Of a stretch of 64,000 nt of DNA, positions 47,045 to 56,289 are shown piece after piece. Position 1 is the stretch's first letter, and the number at the start of each line of letters is the position of its first letter. The notes under the pieces are model-generated. The model was given only the letters and a program-made list of their open reading frames with translations, was not told the origin of the DNA and did no database searches. Both the position numbers and the translations under genes were made by a program. Source of the stretch: Amborella trichopoda (lineage: Eukaryota > Streptophyta > Magnoliopsida > Amborellales > Amborellaceae); assembly GCF_000471905.2 (NCBI RefSeq), contig NW_006500337.1, positions 326,848 through 390,847 on the forward strand, given 5' to 3'.

Positions 47045-47128
47045 GGGATAAACTATTATATGGGCCAAATGGGGATTCGAACTTAAAAAATCAAAGCAAA
47101 TAACATTCGTGATAACCATCATGCCTCC
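47045..47128 (-). other. tRNA-like (box A/box B) segment in left arm
   Basis: The minus strand has ATGGTTATCACGAATG (box A-like) and, about 35 bases on, AAGTTCGAATCCCC (box B-like). This is the spacing of an internal Pol III promoter, as in tRNA-derived SINEs. It points away from the array. It cannot fold as a normal tRNA, so it is not a tRNA gene. Confidence 0.35.
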
Positions 47129-47221
47129 TTAGCATGTGTTTAAAATTGCCTATTAATAATATATATTTACATTCTGTTTTCATTTAATCATGTTCGGGAA
47201 TTATCCCACATCAAAAGATGA

Positions 47222-47275
47222 GTATTCAAATATGCTATATAAATAACTATGTAATTGGAAGATAAACACAAGTGT
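47222..47275 (+). promoter_or_regulatory. Inward TATA-type promoter-like segment, left arm
   Basis: TATGCTATATAAATAACTAT lies about 20 bases before TTGGAAGATAAACACAAG, with TTATCCCACATCAAAAGATG upstream (47202-47222). This arrangement resembles plant retroelement promoters and would direct transcription into the tandem array. The role is inferred. Confidence 0.4.
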
Positions 47276-47283
47276 GAAAACAC

Positions 47284-48417
47284 TAGGGCATCCGTGCACA
47301 TGCATGGGTGCATGTGCATGTCACACGTGTGGCACATGTAAGAGTGGTGTGTGTCGCATGTGTGATGCGTACACACACACATGTGAAGGTGTTTTGAGGC
47401 CACATGCACGCGTGTATGTGTGAGTCGTACGTGCAAGTGCGCACGTGTGGGAGTGTGTGGCACGTGCATGTGTTTTTGAGGACGCGTGCATGTGTTTTTG
47501 AGGCCACGTGCACATGTGCATGTGTGGGAGTGTGTGGCGTGTGTAGGAGTGTGTACTGTTATGCCCGTCGCACGTATGGGAGTGTGTAGCACGTGTAGGA
47601 GTGTGTACCGTTGGGAGTGTGTGTGGCACGTGTACGACCGTTGGGAGTGTGTGTGGCATGTGTAGGAGTGTGTATCGCTTGTGTCACACTACACACGTGT
47701 GGGAGTGGTGTGGTTCCCTCCCGGTTCTAGCCTCAAAAGCACTTTCACAAGTGTGCACGCACCGCGGCTCCCTCTTGGTTCTAGCCTCAAAAGCACTTTC
47801 AGTGTAGGAGTGTGTACTGCTATGCGAGTCGCACGTGTAGGGGTGTGTGGCACGTGTAGGAGTGTGTACCGCTGGGAGTGTGTGTGGCACGTGTAGGACC
47901 ACTGGGAGTGTGTGTGGCACGTGTAGGAGCGTGTATCGCTTGTGTCACACGTACACGCGTAGGAGTGTGTATCGCTTGTGTCATACGTACACACGTGTGG
48001 GAGTGGTGCGGTTCCCTCCCGATTCTAGCCTCAAAAGCATTTTCACACGTGTGTACGCACCGCGGTCCCTCCCTGTTCTAGCCTCAAAGCACTTTCAGTG
48101 TAGGAGTGTGTACTGCTATGCGAGTCGCACGTGTGGGAGTGTGTGGCACGTGTAAGAGTGCGTACCGCTGGGAGTGTGTGGCACGTGTAGGAGTGTGTAT
48201 CGCTTGTGTCACACGTACACACGTGTGGGAGTGGTGCGGTTCCCTTCCGGTTCTAACCTCAAAAGCACTTTCACACGTGTGTACGCACCGTGGTTCCCTC
48301 CCGGTTCTAGCCTCAAAAGCACTTTCACACGTGTGTACGCACCACGCATGCGATACGCGCCACTCCCACACGTGGCCTCAAAAACACCTTCACACGTGTA
48401 CACACGTGCGACACACA
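47284..48417. repeat. CACGTG/GT-rich higher-order tandem array
   Basis: Short units such as GGAGTGTGTGGCACGTGTA recur dozens of times. A higher-order unit of about 260-300 bp is marked by GTGTACTGCTATGCGAGTCG (about 47551, 47812 and 48108) and by GGTTCTAGCCTCAAAAGCAC (about 47721, 47780, 48022, 48248, 48302). The first and last 100-150 bp are inverted relatives of each other. The array lacks stop codons in several frames on both strands, which produces long artificial open frames. Confidence 0.85.
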
Positions 48418-48425
48418 ATGTTTTC

Positions 48426-48480
48426 ACACTTGTGTTTATCTTCCAACTACATAGTTATTTATATAGTATATTTGAATACT
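48426..48480 (-). promoter_or_regulatory. Inward TATA-type promoter-like segment, right arm
   Basis: Minus-strand counterpart of 47222-47275: TACTATATAAATAACTATG with GTCCCACATCGAATGATG upstream. If active it would transcribe the array from the other side, giving convergent transcripts. Confidence 0.4.
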
Positions 48481-48571
48481 CATCATTCGATGTGGGACAA
48501 TTCCCAAACATCATTAAATGAAAACAAAATGTAAATATATCCTATTAATAGGCAATTTTAAACACATACGC

Positions 48572-48645
48572 TAAGGAGGCATTATGGTTATCACTAATGT
48601 TATTTGCTTTGACTTCTCAAGTTTGAATCCCCCCTTGGGCTATAT
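48572..48645 (+). other. tRNA-like (box A/box B) segment in right arm
   Basis: Counterpart of 47045-47128: ATGGTTATCACTAATG and CAAGTTTGAATCCCCCC. The box B core is weaker here (TTTGAATCC). It also points outward. Confidence 0.35.
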
Positions 48646-49539
48646 AATTTTTGTTCCCCCTTGGGCATATAATAAATTAAAGTGTTATTTCCAAACTTTG
48701 TACGCATTTTATAAATTTTTACATTGATAACCAAATCTTTTATTTTATTTATTAATTTTTACATTATAAATCATGTAATGTACTATTTTTCTTACAATTA
48801 TCAATAATACATTTTAAATTAGATAATATTATAAAATATTTTTAATTTGTTATTATTTATCTAATAAAATAATTATAAAATGTAAACTAATAATTATAAT
48901 TTCAGTATATAATATTATAATTAGTTAGGTTGTAATAATTTTAGATTATAGTTAGTTAGGCTGTAATAATTTGGGTTTTTTTAGCGGATTAGGTTTTTCG
49001 CCAAAATGAGATTTTAATGGTCATTATTTAATTGATTTAGTCTACTCTTTATTATAGTCCATGCATAATTATATATTTTATCCATGATAATTCTATGATT
49101 TTTCTTTTATGTGATGCAAATTTAATACTTAAGTTTATAAAGGAAAAGAGCATCTCAATATTTACAAATTGATGAAAAAAATGAAAGTTAATAATGTGGT
49201 ACCCTCATTTCTTATTGGGTTCCTAAAAAACAATATTTATAATGAATTTTAATAATTTTTTTGGATTTTTTTAAAGCTTTAATTTGACCAATTCATCGAA
49301 TTTCCGATCCGGATCGGTTTTCGAGATGCCCGATCTGGGTCACCGATCTGCTTTTTAAACCATTTGGCTTAACAGGCAATAGATAGGATAAACAAACTCA
49401 ATAAACATGATTTTTGATGATATTTACCTATGCTCCTGAAGAATATGATATATCTAGAACTCACCTTTAGAGTCTTGATACTCAATTGAATCACCAATCC
49501 ATAATGTGATCCACTAATTTAGATAAATTTTTTGGATGC

Positions 49540-49730
49540 GCAATGTGGGTCACTGATAGATATATACCTTTAGATTTTTTGTGATAGCCTTAAAATATAT
49601 TTACATCTTTAAATATAAAATTTAAAGCTTCAAAAATTGTGTAGATCGAGCATATATATAAAAACATGAAAATTTTGAAAATTGATGGTAAAAAAATACA
49701 TTACAAGATGCAAAATATATATATATATAT
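49540..49730. mobile_element. MITE family A, left-truncated copy
   Basis: TTTTTTGTGATAGCCTTAAA through AAAATTGATGGTAAAAAAAT matches 49995-50110 almost base for base. It is cut by the 62-bp repeat array at 49731. Non-coding. Confidence 0.65.
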
Positions 49731-49910
49731 GGCTTTAGTCCTAACGGAATTTACTAGAAATAAAGGCAACCTTATGTATTTTGGTTATATATGGCTTTAG
49801 TCCTAACGGAATTTACTAGAAATAAAGGCAACCTTATGTATTTTGGTTATATATGGCTTTAGTCCTAACGGAATTTACTAGAAATAAAGGCAACCTTATG
49901 TATTTTGGTG
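49731..49910. repeat. 62-bp perfect tandem repeat, three copies
   Basis: GGCTTTAGTCCTAACGGAAT starts at 49731, 49793 and 49855, so the period is exactly 62. I see no difference among the 55 bases common to all three copies. The linker is TTATATAT. The array sits between a truncated and a complete family A MITE. Confidence 0.95.
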
Positions 49911-50289
49911 CGGTTTGTATGGAGGCGAAGCTGTAAACAATCAAATTACAGTCGACCTTCAAATAGAGTCAAGAAATATGGTTTTAATATTGAAAATCTT
50001 TGTGATAGCCTTAAAATATATTTACATCTTTAAATATAAAATTTAAAGCTTAAAAATCTGTGTATTCAAACGTATCTATAAAAACTTAAAATTTTTGAAA
50101 ATTGACGGTCAAAAATTATATTACAAACTGCACTCTTTCCGAATCTTAAAACCTATTTTTTTTCCCTAATGTCCGCATTTTGATGCCTAGATGATCAATT
50201 TAAAGATATTTGGACAAAAAAAAAAAACCCTTCTAGCGAAATTTTGGAGGTCGGCTCTAATTTGATTGTTTAGAGCCTTCGCTATGTAC
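49909..50289. mobile_element. MITE family A, complete copy
   Basis: The left end GGCGAAGCTGTAAACAATCA pairs with the right end TGATTGTTTAGAGCCTTCGC (the outer GTATGG/CTATGTAC pair is imperfect). The interior is typical of the family. It lies about 200 bp upstream of gene A exon 1 and may overlap its promoter. Confidence 0.7.
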
Positions 50290-50494
50290 TTTCTCCTAAG
50301 TATTTTGGCCGATGGAGTAGATGTACAGCACGAAAAGCATTGCGGTTTTTGGGGGATTTTCATTCTAGATTCTTTCGGTCCTGGGCTTGGGCATTTGCTG
50401 GTTTTGTCTTGCTAAAGTTGCTTATTGGCATTTGAAGAAGGGAAAGCTTATAGGGCCAAAGTCCTGTGCATAGGATCGCAATTGCAGGCTTGCC

Positions 50495-50569
50495 ATGGTT
50501 TCCTTTTCACATTTTTTTAGATATCTTGCTCACAGACTGGAGTACTCTGCTGCTATCAGCTGGAAGGTT

Positions 50570-50607
<38 letters not shown>

Positions 50608-53600
50608 CGCTCTCTAGTTTTTACCCCTCTATTCGGCCTCTTATTGAGTGATTTCAATTGGGGGATTTTGTTTTTGGGTTCATGTAGAATTTCCTCTGTC
50701 CTTTATATCTTTGATTCATGGGGTATTTTTTTTTAGAATTTTCGAAGTTCTGTTTTGTTTTTTTGGGTTTTGAGACGTACCCAGAAATTCATTTCCTTTT
50801 CTGGGATACAAAACGATGGTCCTGTGAATAATCTTATTTCTAACTTTTGGATTTGGACTCAAATATTATCTCCAGGACATCGGCTCCGGAGGCAGCTGCT
50901 GTAATATGTTGTACCATTTCTAACTTTGTATTGAAATTAGCTGTTGAATCTGAAACTGTAATGTGGTGTTTTATTTATAGATGTTTTTGCCTTTTGTTAT
51001 TACTGGTGTTCTTTTCCATTGCCTACGGGTGCGTTTGGACCTGCCTAGTTGGTCTCTTCTTGTTTACTTCAAATCAAGAATTAAGGCAATTTTTTTTTTT
51101 TTTAATATTTACTTTAGTGGCGTTGTGGAGCATTTTTCAAATTAATAGGGTCAAGAATGGAGCCAAGCAAGGTTTTTGCATAAGGGTTTTATGACTAGCA
51201 TGCTAAAAATTTTAGTTTACTGATGATAAGTGGTCAAACTCTATCTGTATCGTTTTCTTTGTTCTTGAAATTAGAAATGTGTTGTATTTGCTTGTATTTT
51301 CTAAAGATTGAATTGCATTGTGGTGGTACACTTGCTTGTTATTGTATGACTCATTAATTTGAATCCAGATTCCATGCCAATATCTCAAACTTCTTTTTTT
51401 TCCCGGAATAAAGGAGTCAGAGGATTAAATCCACTTCAAGCACATCATGATGCCTTGAGAAGGCTTTGATTTTTAATGCCATTGTGATTACCTGGTTAGT
51501 GAGAATTAGAACGTGATTCTAGCTACTTATGAAAACTGTAAGAAAAGGCTAAAAAAAATAAGGTAAATCCATCAAAATACTCATTAGAGATGAACTATCC
51601 AACAGTTTATCCATTTGCAACCATTTGAACTCATGAGCATGTGGCTTTTGATGGTGGTTTGAAATTAAATCAAAAGATATGGGTAGAATGTTAAGTAGTT
51701 GATCTCACATGGAAATTTGGATAATTTCCCAAAAAAATAAAGAAGAGAGACTCTGATAAGTAATTAGGATTTAGGGCAAGTGAATTAATTCATGCATTTA
51801 TCAACCACCTTGACCCACTACCCCTCTCCTTGTAGTTGTAGTACAATGGTCATACTTTTTCAGGTAGCAGAACGGTAAACGTATTTGTTTCATATGTATT
51901 TTTGGTGTACACATTATACAAGTAAACATGTTCATATGCTCAAAGTTATGGTCTTGCATCATGAAGCCTTCTTTTCTATTTCGTATCTACTAACCACAAT
52001 GTGTGAAATTAGTGTTTTTTATTTGATCATCGGTGATCTCACAAAAATGTAAGCATATAAATATGTGCATGTATTGCCATCTGATATTAATTTACTAGTA
52101 TGTGCATTACTAGTCTCATACACATACAAATGCAAAATAGTGTCACTTAGTCAACTCATTTCCGTTCTATCTTTGTAAAATGCATATAGAGGAGACTTGC
52201 CTTCTATTTCTTAGATTTCCTCCGGCTTCAAGTTGGTGTTTCAATTGCTCGTTATTTATGTTCTATTTATCATATTACTGCTTTAGTTTAAGGCTTAAAT
52301 CTTGTAAAAATGAATTTTATTGTAATTATCTTCATTTAACATGGTAAATCGATTATTTGTACTTGATATAGTGTCTACTAACGCTGAAGTTTGCCAATCC
52401 ATAAGATTGTGGCTTATTTCTGATATGTTTCCATTCTTTCTGTTTATATTATTTCCTATTTTTTAGTTGGTAAATAATATGGATTCTGTGAGTTGTGTGG
52501 GTTATCTCTTTTAGCTGTGGTTAATTTTTTGTTGTTCATTATGGAAACTCATAGCTTTGTTTGTTGTGAGTCTTGGTATCTTCTCCTTTATAATGTCGCA
52601 TGACTCTATTTAAGGCAAGAGAATGAATGATTCTGCTAGAGGCACGATTTCCCTTGAAGAAATCTGATCAAATCACTCGATACGTGTGGAAATATATGAT
52701 TCGGTACCTGAGCAAGCAAAGATTGTTATTGGTTTTTGCTAGGGTCATCCTGAGCAGGAATGGAAGAGCCGAAGAAACTTAGTAGAATGAGTCGATCGTT
52801 ATGATTAAACCTTGTTGCAATTAGTTCACCAACAGAAGGAGACACGTGAATCATTGAGAGCCTGAGATAAATAATAGCTGCTTTGAAACCAGGTTCCCAA
52901 TTTCAAGGTGCGGTGCAAGAAAATATGAAACCAAAGGGAACAACCACAAAAGCACGGATTATTCAGGGTCAACCTTCCAATATTCGAAGGGAGGATCCTA
53001 TGGGTTGGATGTTTAGGGATGAATAATTCAGAAGGATCGACCAAATCTCCTATGAACATATGGTTCCATTTGGCCTCTGCTCATCTCATGAGAGATGCAA
53101 TTTCGTCATTTCAATGGACGGAGAGGGTGGTTGGAGTGATGAGTTGGCCTAAATTTACACGTGCACTTTGTGCATGATTGCGATCGGTCAGACTTGGGAG
53201 GAGCTATTTCCTAGCTTCAGTAGTCCAGATCAGTACTGAGTATCATACTAGATTCAAATGATTGGCCAATCAAACCATAGGGTTGACTAGCCCTGCATGA
53301 TTAGTTGTTGTTTGAAAGAAGAAGCATGGATGGGGGTCAAGTTCAACTACCGCGAGCCTTTAAAAACAGTATCAACGCTGCAGACCAAATTCTGTTCTGC
53401 AAATTCTAGGCAAATCAGCATACGCAGGAATGCTGCTTGGTTGGTGTTTGCTACCCATCAAGAGTTTCAGACTGGCTGAGATGGCGGAAAGGAGTAAAAG
53501 GGTGGGGTTATGCTTTAATTACGATGACAAATTAATTTACTCAAAAAAAAATTGTTATGACAAATTTGCTCCCTGGCACAATGCAAGGCACAACTAGCAA

Positions 53601-56254
53601 TGATCATGGGATTTGAACGACGAATCCAAAACTGACGCAGCATAGGAGACAGACAAACCATAAGAGAAAGGAACTACCATTATCCAACCATGGTTTGACT
53701 GTTGCTTATATGTCCATGCGTTGTTTGGCCTAATTTCTCAGAGCATTTCCTGGTTTCGACACTTGAGGGCAAGGGTTTAATTGAAGGAAGGGAATGATAT
53801 GCCCCTTTTTCATTCTTTCTATTTATTTTATTTTCTATTTTTAGTAGGTGAATAATATGGAGTTATGTGTGATATTTCTATTAGTTTGTGGGTTATCCAT
53901 TATGGAAACTCTTGGCTGTGTGAATTATTAGTCACGGTTCTGAGAATTGGCCGAAGCAACTCAGACTCGGCCGAGTAACTCAGCCTCATTGTATGGGCGA
54001 GGCGAGTTTTGTTTGAGTAAAGTGTATGCCCAATTTCTAAAGTTTATATTAATTATTATGTCCATTTCTTCTCACAAGTTGCACGATGGCTTTCTGGATG
54101 GTGCTCACGCTTAGTGTTGCCGTCATAACGGGGGTTCAAATCCCCCTGATTTAGTGTTGCCGTCTTTTTTTTTAAAGGGTTAACACACAAAGCACTGTCA
54201 TTTTTTTGAAGTGTCAAAATACAACAGCCAAAAGAATTTGATTCCTGGGTATCGAACCCAGGATCCTTCATGCAGGAGCCGCCGACTAGAATAACCACCA
54301 CGCCAGTCGATAAATAATGTAAAGGGGAGGCGGATTATATTTTATAACTATTCTATTGTTTTTTTTTTAAATAGGACTGAACTCAGGCGAGTAACTCGGA
54401 CTCGCCCGAAAAAATGCCTCAGCCAAGGTCTGAGTACCTTGGCCCAGTTGTGTTTCAGAACATTGTTATTAGTCTTGGTCTCTTCTTTCATATGTATATG
54501 TCGCAGGACACTTTGAAGGCAAGAGGACTTACAATTTTGTGAGTCATGATTCCCTCAAAGAAATTGAATCAAATCACTCGATGCGTGTGGGAATGTATCA
54601 AGTTGACTATTTCTTGTTCAAAATTATTATTTCTATGCTATTGTTGCAATTTTCTTTAAAGTTCGTGCTGTGAATCATTAGTAGCTTATTGATGGTATAT
54701 GTGATTGATTGCATATTTGCATCAAATGCTAAGTTCATTGGTGTTTAACAAAATGAGTTCAACCTTTGTAGAGCACCCAGCATCATGTGGGCCGCCTGCT
54801 ACCTCTTCACTAGCTTTGTATCTAGAGCACCCAACATGTGTGCTGCCTTTTGATCTATGATGTACCCTGGGCACCTGCTTTGTGGGCTTCTGTTAACCTC
54901 ACACTTCATGAGATTCATGCACAGCTATAATTAACCTTATATTCATATTTTGTTGCCTTTCTTATTTTATTTTTTAAAAAAAGTTCCATATTCATTATAG
55001 ATAGAGATGACAAGTTGTTTATTTCTTGCAGAAATATAAAGTAGGAGAAATAAGAGATGATCAAATAGGTGATAGTTTGATTAAAAATCTATTCCAGGAC
55101 AAGTTGACAACCTACATGCATTGGAAACAAGGGGAAGAGATGGCATCAACCATAGCAGGGAAAGAAGGGACACTTCTTGTTCGAAAAATACCACTTCCAA
55201 GACCAACGTATGTTTGTCTGCTTTTCACAGGGAAGCAAATGGCTGATGTATTAGCATGGGGTAATTTATATGGGTCTGGTTTGTCTGGTTTGAGCATCTA
55301 GGCTCTCTTGTAAATTTTTCTTGATTACAGATGTTCGTAAGATACATCTCAGCATAAGAAGTTGACTAGCATATCAAAGGAGAAAAGATAACTAAGTTTT
55401 AGCTTGCTTCTTTTGATTTATGCACCCAAAAAAAAAAAAAACCGAAAAGAAAAAGAATGCATGAATGATGTCTTTAAATTGTGTCTCACTGGTTTACTTG
55501 CCTCTAAACATGGAAATTTAATTTGTATTACCCAAATATTTCATCGTTTTAGTGCATTTCATATTGAGAAGGGTGTACATTTTTAGTTATTTGTGCATTT
55601 CATATTTAGTAGGGGTGTATATTTTAAGTTACTGCACAATATTAGGCTTCGAGGCGTCAGTCGTTTTCTGTTTCGGATTCTCCTTTTTATAGATATTGCA
55701 CTAAAATAGACAACAGTTCTGTCTATTGAATATATGTCATTCCAGACCTTCATTGCCAAATATGAAAACTTATATTGATATGTTCAGAAGCAGCCTTGTG
55801 ATTATTGAAATCCTTGCATAGATATAATCAAAGTTAACCTTCGTATTATCAAGTTAACCTTTGTATTATCAGAATATTTTTCCTAGTTTGTGTCGTGCTT
55901 TATAATATCAAACAGAATATATACCTGGGTTTCAATGAGAAATGTTATTATTCTGAATTCACAGGGAAGTTTTTGTTGGGGATGTTGTTATCTTGAAGGA
56001 CCCGGAGCACGCAAATGATTATCTTGTTCGGAGGTTGGCGGCAGTTGAAGGGTATCAGATGGTTTCTAAGGATAACAATGACAAACCTTTTGTATTGAAA
56101 AAGGATCAATGCTGGGTTTTAGCCGATAATAAATCTCTGAGTGCTCAAAGCTCACAAAGGGTGCGATTCACTACCTTGTCTATTGACCTACCACCTCTCA
56201 TCTTTTATCTAATTGATCCCTTTTCTTCATCTTATTGAGTTCCTTTTTTGTGTG

Positions 56255-56289
<35 letters not shown>

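Larger units (their letters stand above)
46258..47283 (+). repeat. Left arm of the foldback element
   Basis: Matches the reverse complement of 48418-49367. Near-identical stretches include ATGGATAAAATATATAATTA, ATATTGAGATGCTCTTTTCC and TTAAGTATTAAATTTGCATC. It begins with CGGATC-rich sequence (AGCGGATCGGCGACCCGGAT) shared with other small elements in the window and ends AAGTGTGAAAAC at the array edge. Confidence 0.85.
46258..49367. mobile_element. 3.1-kb foldback element with long inverted arms and CACGTG-rich core
   Basis: The left arm (46258-47283) and right arm (48418-49367) are close inverted copies over about 1 kb, with the right arm shorter by indels. The ends read CCAATGGTTTAAAAAGC and, at the right, GCTTTTTAAACCATTTGG. 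A direct repeat CTTAA flanks it (46253-46257 and 49368-49372). Since TTAA is part of this, a TTAA-specific insertion is also possible. The core (47284-48417) is a GT/CACGTG-rich tandem array. No transposase or other protein is visible, so it is non-autonomous. I do not recognise the family. A transcript through both arms would fold into a long hairpin. Confidence 0.8.
48418..49367 (-). repeat. Right arm of the foldback element
   Basis: Inverted partner of 46258-47283. It begins TGTTTTCACACTTGTG at the array edge and ends CCATTTGG at the outer boundary. The left arm has extra sequence, for example a duplicated CACTTTAATTTATTATATGC-like block (46951-47025), which explains most of the length difference. 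Confidence 0.85.
53933..54465. mobile_element. hAT-like MITE in intron 1 of gene A
   Basis: 533 bp, flanked by a perfect 8-bp direct repeat TTATTAGT (53925-53932 and 54466-54473), the hAT target size. The ends CACGGTTCTGAGAA and (inverted) CAATGTTCTGAAAC are hAT-like. Subterminal ACTCAG/GAGTAACTCGG-type motifs repeat near both ends. It carries two tRNA-like segments inside and no transposase. Confidence 0.8.
53805..54610. repeat. Intron 1 direct duplication, copy 2, split by a MITE
   Basis: Removing 53933-54465 and one TTATTAGT restores collinearity with 52430-52690. The MITE therefore arrived after this duplication. Confidence 0.65.

Noticed and set aside
47188-48534. Several overlapping open frames of 60-140 codons on both strands, rich in His, Thr, Cys and Val
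   Set aside because: They are translations of the GT/CACGTG tandem array, which lacks stops in several frames. No start context, splice site or family signature supports a gene.
49731-49910. Possible CRISPR-like array
   Set aside because: The three repeats are contiguous 62-bp units with no variable spacers, and this is plant nuclear DNA.
50847-51194. Plus-strand frame of 115 codons after exon 1 of gene A
   Set aside because: It lies inside intron 1, is Phe/Leu-rich and is not conserved in the matching intron of gene B.
54085-54312. Two functional tRNA genes
   Set aside because: Only the T-arms are well formed. Acceptor and anticodon stems do not fold, and both lie inside a MITE.
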